From DASRHT01 sp035650355 (GTDB taxonomy: Bacteria > Chloroflexota > Ktedonobacteria > Ktedonobacterales > Ktedonobacteraceae): a stretch of DNA of 64,000 nt. Position numbers and translations under genes: made by a program. The DNA is taken from assembly GCA_035650355.1 (NCBI GenBank), contig DASRHT010000104.1:62001-126000 (forward strand), given 5' to 3'. Under the pieces are notes generated by a model that saw only the letters and a list, made by a program, of their open reading frames with translations, was not told the DNA's origin and did not search any database. Of the stretch, positions 51,879 through 60,454 are shown piece after piece. The stretch's first letter is position 1, and each line of letters starts with the position of its first letter.

Positions 51879-53687
51879 CTAGCGGACGTTCAGCATCGGA
51901 ATCTTCGAGACGGTCCAGCGGTCGTTGGGGCTGGCGACCTCGAATTGCACCATCGAGATAGCGTCCGTGGGGCAGCGAACGATGCAGAGGCCGCAGCGGA
52001 TGCACTTCTCCTCATCGATGATCATATCGGCGCCGCCACGCCACTCTTCGGCAACCTGGTGCATGGTGTCCTGCTTGACGACGCGGGAGAGTCCTTCCAT
52101 GCTGATGCAGTCATAGGGGCAGATGTCCACGCAGCCAGAGCAGAGAATACAGATTGATGGGTCAATCATAATATTCAACTGGCACTGCAAGCAGCGTCGC
52201 GCCTGGCTCACCGCCTCTTCCGGCGTGTAGCCCGTCTCGGTCTCGCGTGTATTGCTGTAGCGGTCTTTCAAGGGCAACGAAGGGATCATCTGGTGCGGGA
52301 TGGATTCATAGTCGTCCACCATGCCACGGCGATAGTCGGGCAGTTCAATTTCTTCCGCAGCCTCAGCGGGTTTATCTACTCCACCGAGGTAACGATTGAT
52401 CGTGCCAGCGGCATCGCGGCCATCGCCAATCGCCGAGATCAGATTGCGCGAGCCCTGGGTGAAGTCGCCGCCGGCAAACAGACCGGGATGGCTCGTCATC
52501 CAGCTATCGAAGTCCACCAGGGGAACGCCCCATTTGTTGACCTCAAGGCCGAGATCTTCAGCCTGGAGCCACGAGGTATCGCTGGTCTGGCCAAAAGCCG
52601 GAATCACGTTATCGACCTCGATCTCGAACTCGGTGCCGGGGATAGGAACGGGGCGGCGGCGACCGCTCGCATCGGGATCGCCCAGTTTGTTGCGGATAAA
52701 ACGCATCCCGCTCACATGGACGCCATCTTTACTCAGTACAGCAACCTGGGTCACGAGATAGTTGAACTCAACATGCTCGAACACAGCCTCGTTGACTTCA
52801 TACTCGTCCGAACCAGCTTCCTCTTTGGAGCGGCGGTACATCACATAGACTTTCTCAGCACCGTAGCGGATCGCCGTACGGCAACAGTCCATTGCGGTAA
52901 AGCCGGAGCCCAGGACGGCGACGCGTTTGCCGATATAAGCAGGCTCCCCGTAGTTGGTCTTCTCCAGCAAGCGAATGCCATCCTCAACGCCTTTGAGGTC
53001 CGCTCCTGGAATGAGCTTGTTATCTGGTCCGGTAAGCGCGTTAGGAATATAGCAACCGGCTGCCAGGTAAACGGCGTCGTACTCTTTGAGCAGGTCCGTT
53101 ACCTGGATATCGCGCCCGACCCTGGTATTGTACTTGACCTCAACGCCCAGGTCTGCCATATACTCGTCGCACTCTTCCGTGGTCACGGAACGGGGGAGAC
53201 GCCAGACGGGGATGCCATTCACCATTACGCCGCCGCCGGTGGGGTACTGCTCGTAGATGGTGACGGGGTAGCCCATTTCGCGCAGGTCGCGCGCGCAGGC
53301 CAGGCCGGCGGAGCCAGCGCCCACAACAGCGACCTTTTTATCTTTGGTGACGGGAGGGCGTTCCGCGTGATGACGATACTCGCGGTGGTCGGCGGCTGCG
53401 CGCTTGAGCCAGCAAATGGTGATTGGCTTGCCATCGATCTTATTGCGGCGGCACACAGGCTCACACGGGCGGGCGCAGGTGCGCCCAAGCACGCCCGGAA
53501 CAACATTGGCCTTGCGGTTCAGCAGATATGCTTCATCAAAACGAGCTTGCGAAATCAAACCGATGTAGGTAGAAACGTCCGTATGCGCCGGACATCCTAC
53601 CTGACAGGGAATGTTCGTTTGATACCAGTCCGGCGTTACTTCAATCGACCGGTATCGCGGTTCCAATTCGCGATCAGGATCTATCAT
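51879..53687 (-). CDS. GltD-like NAD(P)H-dependent FAD oxidoreductase with C-terminal ferredoxin domain
   Basis: The 602-aa protein has an N-terminal Fe-S-binding helical domain (CQVGCPAHTD; CARPCEPVCRR), then FAD and NAD(P)H domains (VAVVGAGSAGLACARDL; RVAVLGSGFTAMDCCR). The C-terminal domain binds two 4Fe-4S clusters (CILCSGCVDICPYDC and CIRCGLCIVRCP). The core resembles the glutamate synthase small subunit, but no large-subunit gene is near, and the extra ferredoxin part points to a redox-module role (electron input to a partner enzyme). AAAGGA lies upstream of the ATG. Confidence 0.88.
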   Translation of the reverse strand: MIDPDRELEPRYRSIEVTPDWYQTNIPCQVGCPAHTDVSTYIGLISQARFDEAYLLNRKANVVPGVLGRTCARPCEPVCRRNKIDGKPITICWLKRAAADHREYRHHAERPPVTKDKKVAVVGAGSAGLACARDLREMGYPVTIYEQYPTGGGVMVNGIPVWRLPRSVTTEECDEYMADLGVEVKYNTRVGRDIQVTDLLKEYDAVYLAAGCYIPNALTGPDNKLIPGADLKGVEDGIRLLEKTNYGEPAYIGKRVAVLGSGFTAMDCCRTAIRYGAEKVYVMYRRSKEEAGSDEYEVNEAVFEHVEFNYLVTQVAVLSKDGVHVSGMRFIRNKLGDPDASGRRRPVPIPGTEFEIEVDNVIPAFGQTSDTSWLQAEDLGLEVNKWGVPLVDFDSWMTSHPGLFAGGDFTQGSRNLISAIGDGRDAAGTINRYLGGVDKPAEAAEEIELPDYRRGMVDDYESIPHQMIPSLPLKDRYSNTRETETGYTPEEAVSQARRCLQCQLNIMIDPSICILCSGCVDICPYDCISMEGLSRVVKQDTMHQVAEEWRGGADMIIDEEKCIRCGLCIVRCPTDAISMVQFEVASPNDRWTVSKIPMLNVR

Positions 53688-53927
53688 TTAAAAAAGTCCT
53701 TTCCTGAGTCTCCAGCACTGCAGGCCAGATCAGTAGTTCTGGCTCCTGGAGCAGGGGGACGGCATTGGCTTGCGCCCCAAAAAGATGGATGGCCCATTGC
53801 CAAATGATGCTCCTCGCGCTCAGGCCCTTGCACGAGGAAAAGAATATAAATACTTTTGGGATATTTTCCTCGTCAGATTATAGCACAATCGCACACTCGG
53901 GAACAAGACAGCAGCGCCGCGCTGGCA

Positions 53928-54035
53928 CAGGGCTTCTCAAAAGTTGTTACGGGCTCTGATGGCTCGTACCTCCCTCCCCAGAACGGCTTGCTTGCGAGTC
54001 GTTTCGTCTGCAAACACAACTTTTGAGAAGCCCCA
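53928..54035 (+). mobile_element. MITE family B, copy 4 (short form)
   Basis: The ends CAGGGCTTCTCAAAAGTTG and CAACTTTTGAGAAGCCC are those of family B, but the internal long hairpin is missing and the length is 108 bp. No target duplication is seen. It is probably a deletion derivative. The rest of the 459-base gap (53688-54146) holds nothing recognisable. Confidence 0.65.
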
Positions 54036-54146
54036 CATTTTTGTTTCTTCGATCTCGACAAGAAAATGAGGAATATGGTATGATGCATGCAGAAATCGAA
54101 TAATGCGCACAAATTGCAGGCAAGCAGAGTGACGAGGTGAGATGAC

Positions 54147-55550
54147 ATGGAACGGGCACGGTTATCAGCGGCACGGACGGAGAGGGGCTGGTCTCAAGAA
54201 TATGTGGCCTCGGCTCTTGGAGTAGATCGGGTGACGGTTCAGCGTTGGGAACAGCATCGGACGACTCCGCAGCCGTATCACCTGGAGCGACTCTGTAAAC
54301 TCTTTGGCAAAACGGCGGTAGCGTTAGGGCTGGTAGAAGAGCAACTGGTTGTGGAACAGCACATCACCGAATCTGAGGAGGCGACAGACGACGCATATGC
54401 CTCGTTTCGCGCTTCTCACGGTTTGCTGCGCCTCTGGCACATAGTCTGCAATTGGCCGGTGAGCAATGCCCGTTATCATGAGCTACAAGAAGCACTCCTT
54501 CTTGAGCTAGAGGATAACAACAGCATGACCCATGATGCACCGATGAGCCGCCGCGAGACCCTCCGTCTACTAGCCGCCACGCCTATCGAGCTCTGTGGCC
54601 TCTCCGCAGTAAAAGTGGTAATGAGACGTCCCACTGAAGAGATTTTAATGCAATGCGCTGCTGGGATTACGGCATGCTGGGATTTGAAGAAGGGGAAAGA
54701 TTTAGCGTTTATCTCTGATACCGTTGAAAAGTATCTCCCGACGCTGAAAGAGATTGCAAGGGTAGCGCCAACCTTACAGAGCAAAGCGGCGGCTGAACTG
54801 CTGGCACAATGTTTCTTGCTCAAAGCTGCACTCTCTTGGAATATTGCTACCCCGGCAGACGGCATACACTACGCTCAACAGGCAGAGACCTACAGCAAAA
54901 GCGTTGAGCAACCGCTCTTACAGGTGCTTGCTTTGAGAATGCAGGCGGCCTCACTCTGCTATACGAATCAGTGGGAACAGGCGCTCCATATCGCGCAGCA
55001 AGCGAAATATGTGCTCGATACCACCTCCAAAGAGCTTATCCCACCACTTGCACACAGCTACGTCTATGCCGGGCTTGCCACGTATCAAGCCTATCATGGG
55101 CAGAAACAGGATGCCCTGACTTCTCTCAAAAAAGCGCATGCCACCTTCTTCGAGCAACCTGTCACTGAAACAGTGCCGCTCTGGATTGATCATAGCGTTG
55201 GGAATTTGCTACTGAATGACGGTCTAACGCATGCACATCTTGGCTTGTATAGAGAAGCCGTTGATTCCTTTGATCAGATTCAAGTGGACCATGCCAATGA
55301 CATGACAATTCCGTTAGGGTGTCGAGTTGAAGCCTTCATAGAACAAACCGCAGTAGAGGTCAGCCGCGACGATCAACCACGAGATATGGACAAGTGTATG
55401 GCCCTTTGGATACAGGGTATAGAGGGCGCAAAAGCTCTCCAGAGCAACAAAAAATTTAACGATGCACTTATGGCACATACTGCCATGCGGGCTGCGTGGC
55501 CTTCTGAGCCACGCATTAAAGAACTACGAGCCTATATCACTCACTGGTAA
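54147..55550 (+). CDS. HTH-TPR regulatory protein
   Basis: The 467-aa protein has an XRE HTH in residues 1-55 (RGWSQEYVASALGVDRVTVQ) with the PQPYHLERLCKLFGK segment shared with the 75-aa HTH protein. Residues about 170-460 form helical TPR-like repeats (ALSWNIATPADGIHYAQQAE; YVYAGLATYQAYHGQKQDAL). There is no NTPase domain, unlike the protein at 17518. GAGGTGAG lies before the ATG. It is predicted to bind DNA and respond to a peptide or protein through the TPRs. It is monocistronic and ends at a terminator. Confidence 0.85.
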   Translation: MERARLSAARTERGWSQEYVASALGVDRVTVQRWEQHRTTPQPYHLERLCKLFGKTAVALGLVEEQLVVEQHITESEEATDDAYASFRASHGLLRLWHIVCNWPVSNARYHELQEALLLELEDNNSMTHDAPMSRRETLRLLAATPIELCGLSAVKVVMRRPTEEILMQCAAGITACWDLKKGKDLAFISDTVEKYLPTLKEIARVAPTLQSKAAAELLAQCFLLKAALSWNIATPADGIHYAQQAETYSKSVEQPLLQVLALRMQAASLCYTNQWEQALHIAQQAKYVLDTTSKELIPPLAHSYVYAGLATYQAYHGQKQDALTSLKKAHATFFEQPVTETVPLWIDHSVGNLLLNDGLTHAHLGLYREAVDSFDQIQVDHANDMTIPLGCRVEAFIEQTAVEVSRDDQPRDMDKCMALWIQGIEGAKALQSNKKFNDALMAHTAMRAAWPSEPRIKELRAYITHW

Positions 55551-55566
55551 CACAGTCGTCCTTTGA

Positions 55567-55596
55567 AGCACTGCTGAGGCGAGCAGTGCTTTTTTT
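55567..55596 (+). terminator. rho-independent terminator of the HTH-TPR gene
   Basis: AGCACTGCT (55567-55575; preceded by A) and AGCAGTGCT (55582-55590) form a 9-bp stem with a 6-base loop, directly followed by T7, 17 bases after the stop. Confidence 0.9.
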
Positions 55597-55626
55597 GTTG
55601 CAATTACCAGCAAACCAGACAAACGG

Positions 55627-56766
55627 CTATCCTTGCGCAGCCAGCGCATACAACTCTCGGGTCAGGCGAGCGGTTTCGGCCCAGGAGAAGTGGGCCGCTC
55701 TGATGCGACCATTGCGGCTCATGCTGGCTTGTAGCGCCTTATCTTGCCAGAGCGTCTGGATTGCTGTCGCAATCTCTGAGGCATTGAGCGGATTGACCAG
55801 CAGAGCCGCATTGCCCGCGACTTCGGGCAGTGATGAGCTATCAGAGGTGATGACGGGACAGCCAGCCAGCATCGCTTCCAGCACGGGGAGGCCGAAGCCC
55901 TCATAAAGCGAAGGGAACACCAGGCAGGTCGCCATCTGATAGAGGGCGATCAGTTCTTGATCCGAAACGTGACCGGGGAAGATGACCGTATCCTCCAGGG
56001 CCTCCATATAGCGCAGGATATCTGCGCAATTCCATCCCTTGCGCCCCACAATGACCAGAGGGGGACAGGATGAGCCGAACTCGCGCAACTGTCTACAGGC
56101 ATCCAGCAGCGTCACAAGGTTCTTACGCGGCTCCAGGGTCGTTACCGCGAGCAAAAAGCGTTCGGGGAGCTGATATTTTGCGCGCACGCTATCGAGAAAG
56201 GGGACGCTCTGCGGAAGAGCGAACTCAGGACGTGCGGCCTCTGGAATGATCGCGAGCTTATCAAGAAAGCGTTCACCCTGGAAGTGACCTATTTCCGCTT
56301 TAGCATGCCTGGATACCGTGATGACGCGCGCGCAGGTACGCAGCCCTTGCGCCAGCAGCGTCCGAAAGTACAATCGTCCATGCAGCGTTAATGCCTGGGG
56401 ATAACGCCAGGGGCCGCAATCGTGCAGCGTCATCACTGTACGCGGACCAAATGGCTGGGTGAATGGCGGAGGGAATGCAGGATAGTGCATCACATCCAGC
56501 TTGAGACGTAGCAACGTCAGCGGAAACCAGCATTGCTTGAGCAGCAACTCGTTGGTAGTGGGAGCGATCACAGCCGTAAAGGAATCGCGCAGGGGCAGAA
56601 AGTCCGGGTGGATCTCGTGGGCGAAAAATAACACGTAGTGGGTAGATTGATCGCGTAGTTGTAGCAAAGCGTGAGCGAGTTCAGTAGCATAGCGAAAGAT
56701 GCCGGTCGGTCGCCGCCAGACCGCCGTCAGATCGATGCCGACACACAATTGGTTCTCTATCTCCAT
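55627..56766 (-). CDS. glycosyltransferase family 4-type enzyme
   Basis: The 379-aa GT-B enzyme transfers a sugar from a nucleotide donor. Seen are LCVGIDLTAVWRRPTGIFRY at the start (a pattern typical of GT4) and, in the C-terminal domain, VIFPGHVSDQELIALYQMA and PSLYEGFGLPVLEAMLAGCP with the catalytic E-x7-E (E...GFGLPVLE). It has no signal peptide and is expected at the inner membrane face. AGGAGG is about 9 bases upstream of the ATG. It is the first recognised gene of the exopolysaccharide cluster, but reads away from the rest. Confidence 0.9.
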   Translation of the reverse strand: MEIENQLCVGIDLTAVWRRPTGIFRYATELAHALLQLRDQSTHYVLFFAHEIHPDFLPLRDSFTAVIAPTTNELLLKQCWFPLTLLRLKLDVMHYPAFPPPFTQPFGPRTVMTLHDCGPWRYPQALTLHGRLYFRTLLAQGLRTCARVITVSRHAKAEIGHFQGERFLDKLAIIPEAARPEFALPQSVPFLDSVRAKYQLPERFLLAVTTLEPRKNLVTLLDACRQLREFGSSCPPLVIVGRKGWNCADILRYMEALEDTVIFPGHVSDQELIALYQMATCLVFPSLYEGFGLPVLEAMLAGCPVITSDSSSLPEVAGNAALLVNPLNASEIATAIQTLWQDKALQASMSRNGRIRAAHFSWAETARLTRELYALAAQG

Positions 56767-56783
56767 GAAACATGCCTCCTATC

Positions 56784-56863
56784 TGCGGTAGGGGCAGTGC
56801 CTTGCACCTGCCCTGATAGCCCTTTCACATCTTCAAGGGCTGTCTTGTGTCTGCCCCTACCGC
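56784..56863. repeat. family D palindrome, second copy
   Basis: GCGGTAGGGGCAG (56784-56796) and CTGCCCCTACCGC (56851-56863) are exact complements. Inside is a second stem, AGCCCTT with AAGGGCT. The outer ends match those of the repeat at 33764-33833. It lies in the divergent gap between the glycosyltransferase and the Wzz-like gene. Confidence 0.75.
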
Positions 56864-57035
56864 CATTGTAACTGACAAATAAAGTTCTGAAATCGCATGT
56901 CGATAGAACATAAAGAAATAATGCTCTTATCATCTCGGCTTTTATGGATAAGTATGCTAAATAGAGGGAAAGATAGAGAAGGTTTTCTAGCTCTGTAAAG
57001 AGGTTTTTCATGAGGTTTTTTCATTAGGAGAGAAG

Positions 57036-58586
57036 ATGAGTGACGATACTAGTAGTGCTGGCCGCTCCTCGAAGCTGGTCCCATATAAAACATTTTTGCT
57101 GCGTTGGGGATGGTTTATTGCGCTGGCAATGCTTGTCACAACCATAACTACCGCTTTTGTGCCGGACGCGCAATACCCTCCAACCTATCAAGCAATGCTC
57201 TTGATCCAAGCGCCTCGTCCGGGCAACTTTAGCCTGCCCACAACAGCATCTCAAGGGGCGACGGGTATTTTTTATACAAATTATTTTGTAAGCGCGGCCA
57301 CCTTGAGCCTGGTATTACCCAAATATAAGGATCTGCAATTAAGCGATTTGCAATCAATGGTAAGCGTGGTGCCGGTAATCGGCACCAATGTGGTTCAGTT
57401 GATCGCGGATGGCAACACGCCCCAGGAGGCGATCCAATTGGTCAATGACGTTTATAGAGCGGGCACAACCCAAGTCAACGAGCAGCGTTTCAAACTTGAC
57501 CAGGAACTCATTGATAATTTGAATAAAGAACTTGTCCAGGCCAAACAGGATGCCGCCGACTCTTTCGGAACGCTACAAAGCCTGATAGCGGCCAATCAGG
57601 TCTCGTCCTTTGCCTATGTCCAGATCAATAGTCAGTATAAAGAGCAGCTCCAACGCATCGACAACATCAATAAGCAGCTCTTGACGCTGCAGCAGCAGAT
57701 CGCGGGCAGAAACAATGGCATTCTCCAGGTTATCGGGAATGCCCCCCAGGTCACCACCATTCCGAGCAGTCCAGCGACCACAGGCCAGCGCCTCGCCCTT
57801 TCGCCCCTGGTGGGGCTGATTATGGCTTTAGGAGGCATCTTGCTCGCCAATACCTTCTCAAACAGGCTCCCGCTACGAAAAAAAAAGCAAGAGGCGGTAC
57901 AGGCGAAGATTGCCGCCGTCATTGCGCCGCTGCCTTTACGCGCTGGCCGCGTGGAGGCGCTCCGGCAGGTCTCGCCCTGCCTCGCACTGTTCCGCCACTT
58001 GCACTATTGGGCCAGCGAGCAGATGCAGGAACTCCATATCATCACCGTCACTGGACCGGGGGAGCGAGATGGGAAAAGTACCGTGGCGACCGGGCTTGCG
58101 CTGGCAGCGGCCCAGAGTGGCGTACGCACATTGCTGGTCGACGCCAATCCGCAGCATCCCGTACTTCACGACTGGTTCAACCTTCCTAACGAGGTGGGAA
58201 CCCTGGATAGAGTGCATGCATGCGCCGCCGGAGCAACCGTCGCCCTGTTCGAGCAGCAAACCATTGAGCAACATCTCAGCCTCTTGCCTATCGGCAGCCA
58301 GCCGCTCTCCGCGGACATACTCGCAGATCCATTGCGCCTCAATGGATTACGCCCTTTGATAAGCTTGCTGCGCCAACAGGCCGACCTGATTATCTTCGAT
58401 GCCCCCGCCCTGCTTGATGACGCCGGGGCCACCAACCTGGCGCAGTTATCCGATATCACCTTGCTGGTGGTTGATGCTCAGAGAAGTGCGCGTACCAGCG
58501 TGGCTGAAGCAGAACACTTGCTGGCAACCACAGGCATACCATCAACCATCGTCATCAACCGGGCAAGGCCAGAAATAGTCGAGTAA
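57036..58586 (+). CDS. Wzz/Wzc-like polysaccharide chain-length and tyrosine-kinase-type protein
   Basis: The 516-aa protein has an N-terminal transmembrane helix (GWFIALAMLVTTITTAF, residues about 25-41), an extracytoplasmic part with a coiled-coil (about 145-240), a second span (ALSPLVGLIMALGGILL, about 249-265) and a cytoplasmic P-loop domain. Walker A is GPGERDGKST (with the Lys), Walker A' is LLVDANPQHP and the B motif is LIIFDAPAL. No Tyr cluster is seen at the C-terminus, so autokinase activity in trans is uncertain. It would control the length or export of a capsule or exopolysaccharide. AGGAGAG is 4 bases upstream. Confidence 0.88.
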   Translation: MSDDTSSAGRSSKLVPYKTFLLRWGWFIALAMLVTTITTAFVPDAQYPPTYQAMLLIQAPRPGNFSLPTTASQGATGIFYTNYFVSAATLSLVLPKYKDLQLSDLQSMVSVVPVIGTNVVQLIADGNTPQEAIQLVNDVYRAGTTQVNEQRFKLDQELIDNLNKELVQAKQDAADSFGTLQSLIAANQVSSFAYVQINSQYKEQLQRIDNINKQLLTLQQQIAGRNNGILQVIGNAPQVTTIPSSPATTGQRLALSPLVGLIMALGGILLANTFSNRLPLRKKKQEAVQAKIAAVIAPLPLRAGRVEALRQVSPCLALFRHLHYWASEQMQELHIITVTGPGERDGKSTVATGLALAAAQSGVRTLLVDANPQHPVLHDWFNLPNEVGTLDRVHACAAGATVALFEQQTIEQHLSLLPIGSQPLSADILADPLRLNGLRPLISLLRQQADLIIFDAPALLDDAGATNLAQLSDITLLVVDAQRSARTSVAEAEHLLATTGIPSTIVINRARPEIVE

Positions 58587-58602
58587 GTTTGAGAGGGAAG
58601 AG

Positions 58603-60135
58603 ATGAAAAGCGCGATATATCGATCCAAAGAACCTTTATCCTCCTCAGAAAGAGCCATCATATTGCCGCCAGCCGCAATGACCACGACCATCACGGTGTA
58701 TCTTCTGCTCTCGATAGGGCTGGCGGTCCTGATGGGAGTACCCTCTCTGCTCCCCATCGCAGGGCTGGTTGGCGCGGTCGCCATTAATCTGATAGTGCTG
58801 CTATTTGTGCGCTCGGAGGCGGCGCTCCCATTGTACTTGCTTGTGGCAGGGCCAAGCGTCGCTCTTTCGCTCAGCAGCTCGGGCATTTTATCGCGCCTGT
58901 ATCTTGGCAACCTGATGTTCTTCCTGCTGACCGTCATCTGGCTCATCGGCAAGCTGCTGAGCCAGCGTAAAGCAGGGCGCTGGCTTCTCACGCCTGCGCT
59001 CCTGCTCCCCTTGCTCTGCCTCATCATTATTGGCGTGATTTCTATCATCCTCTCTCGCCTGTTTCCAGACCCAAATGTCACCTACTCGTTTCCACATTCC
59101 ACCACTTCGTTATGGGTGGTGAACGCCGCAGAAATCATGATCCTTATCGGCCTGCCACTCTTCCTGGTGGTGGTGCCGGGGGTGGTTCATACCACGCGGC
59201 ACGTTCGCTGGGTACTGGTAGCGTACATGATCGTCGGCTCGCTGTATGCGCTGGGAACCATTTTTGCTGCGCCACTGGGCCTCTACTCTAAAGAAGTGAT
59301 TCTGGGTGTCAGGCGGCCACAGGTTTTTGGCGAGGTCTCCAGCGGATTGGGCACGATGCTGGTACTTTTCGCCTGCATTGCCCTTTGCCGGGCGTTCTAT
59401 ACCGTCTCCCGGGGAGCGCGCATCATCTGGGGAGTGCTCACCGCCGTCTTTAGCGTTGGCGTCATTATGACCATCGGGCGTGAGTCCTGGATTGCGCTTT
59501 TCCTCGCTTTTTTGACTATTGTTATTGTCTATACCAAAAATTGGAAGCTTCCGCTCCTTGTCGTTATCCCCCTCATCCCCCTGGTACTTGTCTCTGGAGC
59601 CACCAATTTCTATGACCCTTCGCACGTCTACGGGGTTGATCGCCTGGTGATCTGGCAGGATGCCATCACTATCTGGCAACACAGCCCCATTATTGGTATT
59701 GGCGCAGGCAATTACCAGTTTTTTGACATTGCCTATGGCAAAGACGTTGTTGGTATTGCACATAACCAGTACTTACAAGTGCTGGCAGAAATGGGAGTAT
59801 TTGGTTTCGTTTGTCTGCTCTGGATCATGGGAGCGACAGCCTGGGTGAGCATTAGGAGTTTTCGGCAGGCAAAGACGGCGCTGGGCAAATCGCTCGCGCT
59901 GGCCTACCTTGCTTACTTCGTCTCCATCATCTTTGGCGGCTTCTTCACCTCATCGTTTGTACCGTCCGCTGCCGACGGCGGGGGCACTGCCGCTTTTGTT
60001 AGCGCCTCTTACCGCTGGCTTCTCCTGGGGCTGGTATTGAGCATCCCAACGTGGGAAAATGAGGAAACAACCAGTGAAAACGCTACCACTGCCGAGCCAC
60101 GGCAAGCACATCAATCTCTGTTAGTAACTAAATAG
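58603..60135 (+). CDS. O-antigen ligase / Wzy-type polymerase family membrane protein
   Basis: The 510-aa protein has about 10-12 spans. A long periplasmic-type loop after the central spans carries the Wzy_C features seen in this family (VIWQDAITIWQHSPIIGIGAGNYQ). It probably polymerises or ligates undecaprenyl-linked repeat units. It starts 16 bases after the Wzz-like stop (GAGAGGGAAGAG upstream), so the two are cotranscribed. Confidence 0.88.
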   Translation: MKSAIYRSKEPLSSSERAIILPPAAMTTTITVYLLLSIGLAVLMGVPSLLPIAGLVGAVAINLIVLLFVRSEAALPLYLLVAGPSVALSLSSSGILSRLYLGNLMFFLLTVIWLIGKLLSQRKAGRWLLTPALLLPLLCLIIIGVISIILSRLFPDPNVTYSFPHSTTSLWVVNAAEIMILIGLPLFLVVVPGVVHTTRHVRWVLVAYMIVGSLYALGTIFAAPLGLYSKEVILGVRRPQVFGEVSSGLGTMLVLFACIALCRAFYTVSRGARIIWGVLTAVFSVGVIMTIGRESWIALFLAFLTIVIVYTKNWKLPLLVVIPLIPLVLVSGATNFYDPSHVYGVDRLVIWQDAITIWQHSPIIGIGAGNYQFFDIAYGKDVVGIAHNQYLQVLAEMGVFGFVCLLWIMGATAWVSIRSFRQAKTALGKSLALAYLAYFVSIIFGGFFTSSFVPSAADGGGTAAFVSASYRWLLLGLVLSIPTWENEETTSENATTAEPRQAHQSLLVTK

Positions 60136-60155
60136 CGCATTATACATGAGTCATC

Positions 60156-60375
60156 CCGAACATTTTTCAAATGTTCGGCAAAAAAGGGGGTGCAGGGGGA
60201 ATCCCCCTTGCCGGGGGAGCGGGGGTGTTCTCCGAAAACCCCTTTTCTCTTCTTTTGCTCGCCGCCTGCGGCGGCGAGCGGAAGGAAAGAGGAGAGGCGG
60301 GGACACCCCGCTCCCCGGCAAGGGGCTCGCTGCCCCTTGCAACCCTGCTTCTCAGGCGGATTGAGAGAGAGTGAA
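60156..60375. repeat. family C hairpin array
   Basis: CCGAACATTT and AAATGTTCGG (60156-60178) form the first stem-loop. It is followed by GC-rich hairpins, including AGGGGGAATCCCCCT and GCCGCCTGCGGCGGC, and the block GGGGACACCCCGC. The reverse complement of the right part (CAAGGGGCAGCGAGCCCC, then GGGGTGTCCCCGC) is shared with 4184-4222. It separates the ligase and sulfotransferase genes, and no gene is in the 319-base gap. Confidence 0.7.
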
Positions 60376-60454
60376 CAGACGTTCGAAGGATTCGAGATGA
60401 TTCATGTCAAACATTCTTTTTACTATTGTTATAGGAGTCATACAGGAGCACTAT

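Noticed and set aside
51879..53687. Glutamate synthase small subunit (gltD)
   Set aside because: There is no gltB nearby and the C-terminal ferredoxin domain is not part of classical GltD; a general GltD-like name is safer.
52293..53807. A 504-codon open frame on the plus strand
   Set aside because: It lies wholly antisense to the Fe-S flavoprotein gene, whose motifs are clear; the frame has no RBS and no recognisable domain.
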